Origin: an uncultured Clostridium sp.
Lineage (GTDB): Bacteria > Bacillota > Clostridia > Clostridiales > Clostridiaceae
DNA length: 64,000 nt
Assembly: GCA_937927335.1 (NCBI GenBank)
Contig: CALBDU010000023.1
Span: 16,872-80,871 of the forward strand
Direction: 5' to 3'
Every line of letters begins with the position of its first letter. Positions within the stretch are counted from its first letter, which is position 1. The position numbers and the translations under genes are program-made. The notes beneath the pieces were generated by a model that saw nothing but the letters and a program-made list of their open reading frames with translations, searched no databases and was not told the DNA's origin. Positions 34,593 through 42,460 of the stretch are shown one piece after another.

Positions 34593-35874
34593 ATATCTTC
34601 TCCGCCTCTTCCATAAATTTATTAAAATATTCTTTATCAAAATCCCTGAAATTCCATTTTTTATTATATTTATACATTCTGATAATATTTTCTTCAATTA
34701 CACTTATTACCATTGGCACATCCTTGTTTAATGCATAATCCAAGGTGCTTTCCTCACTGTCAAACAGGCTCAGTTCTGAAATGAAACCATTGTCTCTGAA
34801 GGTTTCCGCTATACTAAAGGCTTCCTTAAACAGTTCTTCGGTATAGTACAATATAACCTGTTTTTCCTTGCTGCCAGTGGTATGTCCATGGTTTTCCAAG
34901 GCTGACATAAGACTGTCTATGTCAATGGCAAAACCTATGGCAGGAAGATCCCTTCCAAATTTTTTAATAAGGTCGTCATATCTGCCACCGCTTAAAATAT
35001 AGCCTCCCGAGCCGTGGGTAAAGGCTCTGAAAATCACTCCGCTGTAATAATCCATATGCTTCACCATGCCAAGGTCAAAGGTGATATAGGAGCTTAGACC
35101 TGCCTTATCAATAAGTTTATAGATATCTATTATATTTTTAAGGGAGTTTATAGCCTTCTGGTTTTTTGTAAGTCTTTCAGCCTTTTGGATAACTTCGATT
35201 CCTCCAAAGAGTTTTGGCAGCTCCTTTATTGCCTTAAGACTTCCAGGATAGCTCTCGTCTACTTCGCTCATTACAAAGTGATCTAATGCTATAAAGTTTT
35301 TATCCTCAACATATTTTCTTATCCTTTCCTTATGTTCATCACTAATTTTAAGCTCTTCCAATAATGACTTAAAAAATTCAGCATGTCCTATTTCTATCTG
35401 GAAATCCTTCAATCCTGTGCTGATTAATGCATTAATACCTGTTATTATGGTTTCAGCATCAGCCTTTGTGCTGTTCATACCTATTATTTCTATACCAGAT
35501 TGTGTTACCTCATTGGTTTTCCCAAAAAGACTTTCATTAACTCTGAAAACATTGGAGGTATAACAAAATCTTGCCGGGAATGAAGCTTCATTTAGCTTCG
35601 TAGCAGTTATTCTAGCCACAGGGGTAGTTACATCAGGTCTCAGCACCATAATCCTTCCCTGATTGTCAAACAGCTTATACATTTTCTCCTGAGCTATGGT
35701 GGTGTGCTCGCCGTTGAAAACGTCATAGAATTCCAAAGTAGGTGTTATTATATCCTGGAAACCACATTTAATATAAGATTCCCTTAACAGGTTTTCTATT
35801 CTTATTTTTTCTTTACATTCGTCAAACAATATATCTTTTGTACCCTCAGGTATATATCTCATCCAATTCAACAT
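34582..35874 (-). CDS. hisZ: ATP phosphoribosyltransferase regulatory subunit HisZ
   Basis: Histidyl-tRNA synthetase-like protein without synthetase function that complexes with short HisG and gives histidine feedback. 430 residues from the ATG at 35874, chosen because AAGGAG lies seven bases upstream. Class II motif remnants are YIPEGTKDILF, RIMVLRPDVTTPVARI (about 83-98) and SGGRYDDLIKKFG. The C-terminal anticodon-binding domain is partial, as expected for HisZ rather than HisS. First gene of the his operon. Confidence 0.93.
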   Translation of the reverse strand: MLNWMRYIPEGTKDILFDECKEKIRIENLLRESYIKCGFQDIITPTLEFYDVFNGEHTTIAQEKMYKLFDNQGRIMVLRPDVTTPVARITATKLNEASFPARFCYTSNVFRVNESLFGKTNEVTQSGIEIIGMNSTKADAETIITGINALISTGLKDFQIEIGHAEFFKSLLEELKISDEHKERIRKYVEDKNFIALDHFVMSEVDESYPGSLKAIKELPKLFGGIEVIQKAERLTKNQKAINSLKNIIDIYKLIDKAGLSSYITFDLGMVKHMDYYSGVIFRAFTHGSGGYILSGGRYDDLIKKFGRDLPAIGFAIDIDSLMSALENHGHTTGSKEKQVILYYTEELFKEAFSIAETFRDNGFISELSLFDSEESTLDYALNKDVPMVISVIEENIIRMYKYNKKWNFRDFDKEYFNKFMEEAEKIYEE

Positions 35875-35912
35875 ATAAATCTCCTTCAATTTCATGCTTT
35901 ATCGATTTATCA

Positions 35913-35931
35913 ATTTATCACGCTAAAGTAT
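35913..35931 (-). promoter_or_regulatory. Candidate operator in the his leader
   Basis: Minus strand ACTTTAGCGTGATAAATTG contains a TTTA-GCGTGA-TAAA dyad about 10-28 bases after the predicted his transcription start. TrpR-like YerC/HisR repressors control histidine genes in Firmicutes, and a site at this place would block elongation or initiation. No T-box lies in this leader. The site is a guess from position and symmetry. Confidence 0.35.
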
Positions 35932-35947
35932 CGACTTGTCTATTGAC

Positions 35948-35976
35948 ATTTTAACAGGATATTAAAAAAATTGCAA
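35948..35976 (-). promoter_or_regulatory. Sigma-A promoter of the his operon
   Basis: Minus strand TTGCAA (35976-35971), 17-base spacer, TAAAAT (35953-35948), about 75 bases upstream of hisZ. Confidence 0.7.
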
Positions 35977-36070
35977 TATTAAATTCATTTTTTAACACTG
36001 CATATTTCCCAGGAAATATTTGTAAATTAATAGCCTGCTATGGCATGCCAATCACAGACTAAAATAATCC

Positions 36071-36934
36071 CTATCTACTTTTTCCTATAAAACATACCGC
36101 TACCAAACCTTGCCCGCAGTGGCTCCCGAGACCTGCTCCCAATTCATTTATAATAAATTCCTTAACTCCGCACTCGTGGATTAAAATATCTTTTAAATGC
36201 TCTGCATCCTCTAAGCAGTCACCGTGGCTAATTCCTACGGGATTCTGAAAATCTGCAGCATTTTCCTTATATCTATCCGCTAAAAGCCTCAATGCCTTCT
36301 TTTTCCCTCTTGAATTAGTTATATTTTTAAGTGTTCCTTCGGCGGTGAGATAAATTATTGGTTTAATATCAAGAAGGCTGCCCACCACAGCTGTGGTAGA
36401 GGATATCCTTCCCCCTCTTTTAAGGTGGTTCAGATCTTCAACTGCGAACCAATGATTCATCAGCTTCATATTCTCATTTATCCAATGTATTATTTCCAAG
36501 GAGGAAAATCCCTTGTCTCTCATATAAACAGCCTGTGCAACCAGCAATCCCTGACCTAAAGAGGCACATTTTGTGTCTATTACTGTAATATCGGCATCAG
36601 GGTTTTCGGTCAATACTGTATTTCTGGCTGATTCAGCACTGTTAAAGGTACCACTTAAGCCTGAGGACATACCTATATAAATAATGGGCCTTTTAAGCTT
36701 TAAAAGTTCCTTGAACATTTCTATAAATTTAAATTGATTAATTTGCGATGTACAAGGCATCTCGCCATTTCTTAACCCATCGTAAAATTCCTTATAGGAG
36801 ATGGTCTTTCCAAAATCATCTTCATATTCTCCATCTTTGTACGTAAAGGTCAAGCCTAAATGGTAAACTTCATTTTTTTCTATAAAATCCAGCGGCAGGT
36901 CACAGCTGGCATCAGTAAAAATTATTGGTTTCAT
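36071..36934 (-). CDS. DegV family fatty acid-binding protein
   Basis: DegV/FakB-family protein of 287 residues. FakB members bind a fatty acid and present it to the kinase FakA. Family marks are FTDASCDLPLDF (about 5-16), CTSQIN, the acyl-binding SSGLSGTFNSAE (about 95-106), DLNHLKRGGRISS and ELGAGLGSHCGQG (about 268-280). FakA is not in this window, and which fatty acid is bound is unknown. It stands alone with its own promoter. Confidence 0.92.
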   Translation of the reverse strand: MKPIIFTDASCDLPLDFIEKNEVYHLGLTFTYKDGEYEDDFGKTISYKEFYDGLRNGEMPCTSQINQFKFIEMFKELLKLKRPIIYIGMSSGLSGTFNSAESARNTVLTENPDADITVIDTKCASLGQGLLVAQAVYMRDKGFSSLEIIHWINENMKLMNHWFAVEDLNHLKRGGRISSTTAVVGSLLDIKPIIYLTAEGTLKNITNSRGKKKALRLLADRYKENAADFQNPVGISHGDCLEDAEHLKDILIHECGVKEFIINELGAGLGSHCGQGLVAVCFIGKSR

Positions 36935-36965
36935 TACAATTCCTCCGCATTCTGTATTGCATATA

Positions 36966-36994
36966 ATTATATAATTATTCTATATATCTGTCAT
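36966..36994 (-). promoter_or_regulatory. Sigma-A promoter of the degV gene
   Basis: Minus strand ATGACA (36994-36989), 17-base spacer, TATAAT (36971-36966), about 30 bases upstream of the start. Confidence 0.65.
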
Positions 36995-37033
36995 TAATCC
37001 TCTTTTGGAAAAATAATTAACAAATTGTTAATA

Positions 37034-37061
37034 TAAAAAAACCGGAAATATTCCCGGTTTT
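37034..37061 (-). terminator. Intrinsic terminator of argB-argD
   Basis: Hairpin AAACCGG / CCGGTTT with an AT-rich tip, followed on the minus strand by seven T. It overlaps the argD stop. Confidence 0.8.
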
Positions 37062-38223
37062 AATAAGTTGAAATTACTTTTTCCAAAAGTTCAATTGCTT
37101 CATCTATTTCACTGTATTCAATATTCAGCGGAGGAAGAAGCCTGATTACATCCTTGCCTGCTGTAACAGCCAATAGCTTGTTTTCAAAGCACTTGTTGCT
37201 GAATTCCTTAACATCAACGTTTAAGGCTATTCCAAGCAGCAAGCCCATGCCTTTTACTTCCTTTATTATTGAATACTTCTCTTTTAATTCATTTAACTTG
37301 TTCTTGAAATACTGGCTTTTATCATCTATTTTGGCAAGAACACCACCGTGTACAAGCTCCTCAAAAACAGCTATACCTGTTGCGCATGCAAGAGGATTTC
37401 CTCCAAATGTACTGCCGTGATCACCAGGCACCAATACATTTGCACGGGTATTTGCTATAACTGCACCAATGGGAAAACCACCTGCAAGACCTTTTGCCAT
37501 GCAGATTACATCAGGAATTACCCCAAACTTCTTATAGGCAAACAGGGTTCCTAAGCGTCCCATTCCGCATTGAATTTCATCAAATATAAGAAGAGCATTG
37601 TATTCATCGCATAATTCTCTTACACATTTTAAATATTCTACAGTGGCTGAGTTGACTCCACCTTCCCCTTGAATGGGTTCTATAATTACAGCACATACAT
37701 TTTCATTCATCTTTTCTTTAATAGCATGAAGGTCATTCATCTTAACACTATCCACGCCTCCCATTAAAGGCATAAAATCCTTCTGGTATTTTGGCTGGCC
37801 AGTAACAGATAATGCTCCAATGGTTCTTCCATGGAAGGAATTTTCCATGTGTATCACTATATTTTTATTTTGTCCACCATTTAGTTTTCCATATTTTCTT
37901 CCAATCTTAATGCCTGCTTCCATTGCTTCAGTACCAGAATTACAGAAAAACACTGCTTCATGATCACACTGAGAGCAAAGCTTTTCCGAAAGCTCAATTC
38001 CTTTAGAATTAAAATAGTAGTTGGATATATGCATAACATTTTCCAGCTGGTCCTTTATAGCTTTAACTATAGCAGGGTGGTTATGTCCGAGGCAGTTTAC
38101 AGCTACTCCTGATACCAGATCAAAATACTCAATTCCATTAATATCGTATATTCTGCAGCCCTTCCCCTTTTCAAATATGACATTGAATCTTCCATAAGTT
38201 TTCATTATATTGCCTTCTGACAT
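37060..38223 (-). CDS. argD: Acetylornithine aminotransferase ArgD
   Basis: Class III PLP aminotransferase forming N-acetylornithine in arginine synthesis; 387 residues. It opens GRFNVIFEKGKGCRIYDINGIEYFD, then FFCNSGTEAMEAGIKIGRKY (about 90-109), HMENSFHGRTIGALSVTG, the PLP aspartate motif LIFDEIQCGMGRLG and the PLP lysine VICMAKGLAGGFPIGAV (about 238-254). The ATG at 38223 has AGGAGGT seven bases upstream; an in-frame ATG 18 bases later has a weaker site. It overlaps the end of argB by 19 bases. Confidence 0.95.
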   Translation of the reverse strand: MSEGNIMKTYGRFNVIFEKGKGCRIYDINGIEYFDLVSGVAVNCLGHNHPAIVKAIKDQLENVMHISNYYFNSKGIELSEKLCSQCDHEAVFFCNSGTEAMEAGIKIGRKYGKLNGGQNKNIVIHMENSFHGRTIGALSVTGQPKYQKDFMPLMGGVDSVKMNDLHAIKEKMNENVCAVIIEPIQGEGGVNSATVEYLKCVRELCDEYNALLIFDEIQCGMGRLGTLFAYKKFGVIPDVICMAKGLAGGFPIGAVIANTRANVLVPGDHGSTFGGNPLACATGIAVFEELVHGGVLAKIDDKSQYFKNKLNELKEKYSIIKEVKGMGLLLGIALNVDVKEFSNKCFENKLLAVTAGKDVIRLLPPLNIEYSEIDEAIELLEKVISTY

Positions 38224-39098
38224 TTTTCATACCTCCTTCTATTAGTTATCTGTGTTCCCATACTGTGAAGCAGTTCCTTCAATATACCATGCTTATTTCT
38301 GCCATCCAGCAGATGTACGCTTTTAGTACCGTTTTCAATGGCCTCCATGCAGCATTCCATTTTTGGTATCATCCCGCCGTTTATTATGCCCTCATTAATA
38401 TAATCTCTTATTTCTTCAGGACACAAGCTTGGAATAAGGGTTGATTTATCATTAAAATCCTTGTACACACCTTCTACGTCAGTTAATATAATAAGCTTTT
38501 CAGCCTTTAAAGCTGAGCTTATATATGAAGCCGCATAGTCAGCATTTATATTGTATTTATTTCCTGTATAATCACAGCCTATAGGTGAAATTACAGGGAC
38601 CCTGCCTCTTTCAAGTATGCTTTGAAGCAGAGCCTTATTAACACTTACAACTTCTCCTACAAAACCGATATCTTTCTTTTCACCATCTACAAAGGTATAT
38701 TTTTTCCTGGCCCTTAAAAGGTTACAATCCCTTCCGCTTATGCCTACAGCACTAACACCATAGGAGCTTAAGCCAGCTGCCAGGTTCTTGTTTACATGTC
38801 CGGATAAAACCATTTCCACAATGTCCATCACATTGGAATCAGTTACCCTGAGGCCATTAACAAACCTAGTAATAACTCCTGTCCTCTCAAGCCATTTGGA
38901 GATCTCGGGACCTCCTCCGTGTACAATAATAATATTTATTCCTGCCAGCTTCATTAAGGATACATCCTCATAAAAAGCCTTTATTGCACTTTCATTCTTC
39001 ATTATGCTTCCGCCATATTTTATTACAAATGTCTTGCCAGAAAATTTTTTTATATATGGTAATGCATCAAAGGATATAGAGTGCTCGCCTCTTAACAT
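38205..39098 (-). CDS. argB: Acetylglutamate kinase ArgB
   Basis: Amino-acid kinase phosphorylating N-acetylglutamate, 297 residues from the ATG at 39098. Substrate and ATP motifs are FVIKYGGSIM (about 27-36), NIIIVHGGGPEISKWL (about 55-70), VGISGRDCNLL, and the late ILTDVEGVYKD and INGGMIPKMECCMEA. Alternative TTG and GTG codons lie in frame just upstream (39110 and 39107), but the ATG has GGTGGAG before it and gives the usual N-terminus. Transcribed divergently from argC. Confidence 0.94.
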   Translation of the reverse strand: MLRGEHSISFDALPYIKKFSGKTFVIKYGGSIMKNESAIKAFYEDVSLMKLAGINIIIVHGGGPEISKWLERTGVITRFVNGLRVTDSNVMDIVEMVLSGHVNKNLAAGLSSYGVSAVGISGRDCNLLRARKKYTFVDGEKKDIGFVGEVVSVNKALLQSILERGRVPVISPIGCDYTGNKYNINADYAASYISSALKAEKLIILTDVEGVYKDFNDKSTLIPSLCPEEIRDYINEGIINGGMIPKMECCMEAIENGTKSVHLLDGRNKHGILKELLHSMGTQITNRRRYEKCQKAI

Positions 39099-39132
39099 AC
39101 GCTCCACCAACCTTTAATATAATATCAGCATA

Positions 39133-39161
39133 ATTATACTATCATAATTATTAATATGCAA
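39133..39161 (-). promoter_or_regulatory. Sigma-A promoter of argB-argD with ArgR-box-like sequence
   Basis: Minus strand TTGCAT (39161-39156), 17-base spacer, TATAAT (39138-39133). The spacer contains TGCATATTAATAATTATG, which resembles an ArgR box. Confidence 0.7.
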
Positions 39162-39187
39162 CAGTTATCTTGCATTTTTTTTGTTCA

Positions 39188-39216
39188 TTGAATAATTATT
39201 TTATGTAATGTATAAT
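39188..39216 (+). promoter_or_regulatory. Sigma-A promoter of argC-proB-proA
   Basis: TTGAAT (39188-39193), 17-base spacer, TATAAT (39211-39216), about 35 bases upstream of argC. The -10 lies inside a 20-base palindrome. Confidence 0.75.
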
Positions 39217-39228
39217 GATTAATATACA
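39209..39228. promoter_or_regulatory. ArgR-box-like palindrome over the argC -10
   Basis: TGTATAATGATTAATATACA has six-base inverted ends TGTATA / TATACA and the AT-rich centre expected of ARG boxes. It covers the -10 of the argC promoter, so binding would repress. ArgR itself is not in the window. Confidence 0.5.
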
Positions 39229-39252
39229 TTTATATAAATATGAGGTGATGAA

Positions 39253-40290
39253 ATGATTAATGCAGGGATAATTGGCGCCACTGGCTATGCCGGTGAACAG
39301 CTTGTGTGGTTTCTCAATAACCACAAAGAGGTGTCTTTGAAGTTTTTGTGCTCAAATTCCTATGCGGATATGGATTACAGCAGTATATACAGAAACTACT
39401 ACGGACATATTAATATTTCATGTATAAGTATACACGAAATCTATGATAATTTAGATGAAATTGATGTTCTTTTTTTAGCCATGCCCCACGGAAAATCCTT
39501 TGATATTACCAGGGCAGCTCTTTCCAAAGGTGTAAAGGTTATAGACATGGGAGCAGACTACAGGCTTAAAAATAAGGAGGTTTACGAAAGCTGGTACAAG
39601 GTTAACCACGAAGCACTTGATTTGCTGGAAAACTCAGTATATGGCCTTCCTGAACTAAACCGTGAAATAATTAAGCCTGCTGAATTAATTGCAAATCCTG
39701 GCTGCTACTGTACTGCCAGTATTCTTGCAATGGCTCCTCTGGTAAAAAACAAAGTTATTGACATTAATTCAATTATTATTGACGCTAAATCAGGTGTTTC
39801 AGGTGCAGGCAGAGGCGCTAATACACCTAACCTTTATTGCGAATGCAATGAATCAATAAAAGCATACGCTCTTACCACCCACAGGCATACCCCTGAGATA
39901 GAACAGGTATTGTCCGGATTAAATGATGAAGATATAAAAATCACCTTCACCCCGCACCTTACTCCTATGAACAGAGGCATACTTTCTGTGTGCTATGCAT
40001 CACTTAACAGCAGCTGCAAAGAGGAGGCCCTTTATGAATTATACAATGAATTCTACAAAGATGAGTATTTTGTGAAGGTCCTTGATGTCCCACCTGAAAC
40101 AAGATACGTAAGGGGCTCAAATATGTGCCATATTGGTTTAAGACTGGATAAAAGAACAAATCGTGTTATTGTGGTATCAGCCATTGACAATCTTATTAAA
40201 GGAGCTGCAGGGCAGGCTGTGCAGAATATGAACCTAGTTTTTGGATTAAAGGAAAATACAGCACTGGATTTCCCTGCCATGGTCCCGTAA
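39253..40290 (+). CDS. argC: N-acetyl-gamma-glutamyl-phosphate reductase ArgC
   Basis: NADPH-dependent reductase of arginine synthesis, 345 residues. The dinucleotide-binding start AGIIGATGYAGEQLVWFL, the catalytic Cys in IANPGCYCTASILAMAPL (about residue 152), the His in ALTTHRHTPEIEQVL and the late motif VRGSNMCHIGL are all present. ATG with GAGGTGATGAA upstream. Faces argB across a shared regulatory region and is followed 45 bases later by proB, so arginine and proline reductive steps share one message. Confidence 0.96.
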   Translation: MINAGIIGATGYAGEQLVWFLNNHKEVSLKFLCSNSYADMDYSSIYRNYYGHINISCISIHEIYDNLDEIDVLFLAMPHGKSFDITRAALSKGVKVIDMGADYRLKNKEVYESWYKVNHEALDLLENSVYGLPELNREIIKPAELIANPGCYCTASILAMAPLVKNKVIDINSIIIDAKSGVSGAGRGANTPNLYCECNESIKAYALTTHRHTPEIEQVLSGLNDEDIKITFTPHLTPMNRGILSVCYASLNSSCKEEALYELYNEFYKDEYFVKVLDVPPETRYVRGSNMCHIGLRLDKRTNRVIVVSAIDNLIKGAAGQAVQNMNLVFGLKENTALDFPAMVP

Positions 40291-40335
40291 AGTCAATACT
40301 TTAAAAATTTAGTATTGATGATGGGAGATATGTAA

Positions 40336-41145
40336 ATGGAAAACTATAGAAAAGGTTATATAAATAAAGTAAAAAGAGTGGTTGTAAAGGTAGGTACCTC
40401 TACCCTTACACATAATAGAGGCTTGCTTAATCTTTACAGAATAGAGCCTGTTGTAAGGCAGCTTGCCGAACTTCACACAAGAGATTACGAAATAATACTG
40501 GTTACCTCAGGAGCAATCAGCGCTGGTATGGGTAAGTTAAACCTGAAGGAAAGGCCAAAGACTATTCCTGAAAGCCAGTCAGCAGCAGCTGTAGGTCAGG
40601 GAATTCTTCTTCATATGTATGAAAAGCTTTTTTCAGAGTATGGTAAAACTGTTGCCCAGCTCCTTTTGACAAAGGATGATATTTTTATAGAGGAAAGATG
40701 CAGTCACGCCCGTGACGCTCTTTCAGAACTTATGAAGCTTAAGGTTATTCCTATTATAAATGAAAATGATGCCGTAGCAGTGGATGAAATAAAATTTGGA
40801 GACAATGATACCCTTTCGGCTTTAGTAGCTCAGCTTTCAAAAGCAGACCTGCTGATTATCCTATCAGATATAAAGGGCCTATACAGCCAGGACCCAAGAA
40901 CAAATCCTGATGCTGAGCTCATAACCATGGTTAATGAAATAACTCCATCAATTGAGGCTTTGGCTGGTGGTGCCGGTACTGAACTTGGAACCGGTGGTAT
41001 GATTACAAAAATTAACGCAGCAAAAATTGCCTCAGAGGCAGGCGTAGATATGATAATTGCCGATGGGTCTGACAGACAAATATTATATAAAATAATGGAA
41101 GGCCAAAATGTTGGAACCTGGTTCAAAAGTGAGGTGAACAGATAA
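40336..41145 (+). CDS. proB: Glutamate 5-kinase ProB (short form, no PUA domain)
   Basis: Amino-acid kinase making gamma-glutamyl phosphate for proline synthesis; 269 residues. Marks are VVVKVGTSTLTH (about 14-25), LVTSGAISAGMGKL, VIPIINENDAVAVDEIKFGDND and GTGGMITKINAAKIA. The protein ends after the kinase domain and lacks the ~100-residue PUA domain of the Escherichia coli enzyme, which is normal for many Firmicutes. The stop overlaps the proA ATG by one base. Confidence 0.95.
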   Translation: MENYRKGYINKVKRVVVKVGTSTLTHNRGLLNLYRIEPVVRQLAELHTRDYEIILVTSGAISAGMGKLNLKERPKTIPESQSAAAVGQGILLHMYEKLFSEYGKTVAQLLLTKDDIFIEERCSHARDALSELMKLKVIPIINENDAVAVDEIKFGDNDTLSALVAQLSKADLLIILSDIKGLYSQDPRTNPDAELITMVNEITPSIEALAGGAGTELGTGGMITKINAAKIASEAGVDMIIADGSDRQILYKIMEGQNVGTWFKSEVNR

Positions 41146-42425
41146 TGGATATAAATATTTATGTGGCAGAAAAAGCATCTCTTGCCAAGGAAGCATCCAG
41201 GGTTCTTTCCATAACCGGAACTGAAACAAAAAATACTGCTTTGGAAAACATGGCAGATGCTCTTCTTTCAAATGAGGAATATATTTTAACAGCAAATTCA
41301 CTAGATATCCAATCTGCAAAAGACAAAGGCATGTCGAAGGCCATGCTGGACAGACTACTGCTTACACACCAGAGAATTGAAGCTATGGCACTTGGTATAA
41401 AGCAGGTTGCTGCATTAGAGGATCCTGTAGGCGAGATCAAAAAAATGTGGAAAAGGCCAAATGGATTGATAATTGGACAAATGAAGGTACCATTGGGAGT
41501 TATAGGCATCATCTATGAAGCAAGACCCAATGTAACAGCAGATGCCGCAGCGCTATGCATAAAATCCGGAAACGCAGTTATTTTGAAGGGCGGCTCAGAG
41601 GCTATTGAGAGCAACAAGGCTATAGCTGAAATATTAAGCCAGGCATGTGTTAATTCAGGTCTGCCCGCCGCTTCTGTAAGCTTTATTGATACTACAGACA
41701 GAAATGCAGTAAATGTTTTGCTTAAGCTTAATAAATATATAGATGTTATTATACCAAGAGGCAGTGGCAGTTTAATAAAATTTGTTATTAACAATTCCAC
41801 TGTTCCAGTAATTCAAACCGGCGAAGGAAATTGCCACATATTTGTGGATGAGACAGCAGATACTGAAATGGCAATTGATATTATTGTTAATGCAAAAACC
41901 CAAAGGCCTGCAGTTTGCAATGCAGCTGAAACGCTTTTGGTGCACAGGTCTGCAGCTTTGCAGTTCGTTCCTGCAGCTGCAAAGATATTGCTTGAGCTTG
42001 GAGTTGAAATCAGAGGCTGCGAAAAGACTATTGAAATTTTAAGCAGAAACATGGATATAGGCTGTGAGAAGTTGATTCCTGCCACTGACATTGACTATGC
42101 CACTGAATTCCTGGATCTTATACTGGCAGTAAAGGTTGTTGATTCCCTGGATGATGCAATTAACCATATTTTCAGGTACAGCACCGGTCACTCGGAGGTT
42201 ATTATCACTAACGATTATTTGAATTCTCAAAGGTTTCTAAGAGAGGTTGATTCCGCTGCAGTGTATGTCAATGCTTCCAGCAGATTCACTGACGGTTTTG
42301 AATTCGGTTTTGGTGCAGAAATTGGTATCAGCACACAGAAGCTTCATGCCAGAGGCCCAATGGGGTTAAATGAGTTGACTACAATAAAAAACGTTATATA
42401 TGGCTCCGGCCAAATCAGAAAATAA
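41145..42425 (+). CDS. proA: Gamma-glutamyl phosphate reductase ProA
   Basis: NADPH-dependent aldehyde-dehydrogenase-fold enzyme reducing gamma-glutamyl phosphate to the semialdehyde; 426 residues. Visible are GVIGIIYEARPNVTADAAALC (split over about 118-138), ILKGGSEAIESN, IPRGSGSLI, the catalytic Cys in KTQRPAVCNAAETLLVH (about residue 254) and HARGPMGLNELTT near the end. Translation is coupled to proB through the one-base overlap; a terminator follows. Confidence 0.97.
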   Translation: MDINIYVAEKASLAKEASRVLSITGTETKNTALENMADALLSNEEYILTANSLDIQSAKDKGMSKAMLDRLLLTHQRIEAMALGIKQVAALEDPVGEIKKMWKRPNGLIIGQMKVPLGVIGIIYEARPNVTADAAALCIKSGNAVILKGGSEAIESNKAIAEILSQACVNSGLPAASVSFIDTTDRNAVNVLLKLNKYIDVIIPRGSGSLIKFVINNSTVPVIQTGEGNCHIFVDETADTEMAIDIIVNAKTQRPAVCNAAETLLVHRSAALQFVPAAAKILLELGVEIRGCEKTIEILSRNMDIGCEKLIPATDIDYATEFLDLILAVKVVDSLDDAINHIFRYSTGHSEVIITNDYLNSQRFLREVDSAAVYVNASSRFTDGFEFGFGAEIGISTQKLHARGPMGLNELTTIKNVIYGSGQIRK

Positions 42426-42426
42426 T

Positions 42427-42454
42427 TAAACCTCCGCATTATGCGGAGGTTTTG
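42427..42454. terminator. Bidirectional terminator between proA and purL
   Basis: Stem CCTCCGCA / TGCGGAGG with a three-base tip, AAA before and TTTT after, placed between converging genes six bases before the purL stop. Confidence 0.8.
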
Positions 42455-42460
42455 TACTTG

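Noticed and set aside
35875..36070. T-box or attenuator leader for the his operon
   Set aside because: No GGTACCACG core, no terminator hairpin and no short His-rich leader peptide could be found; only a promoter and a possible operator.
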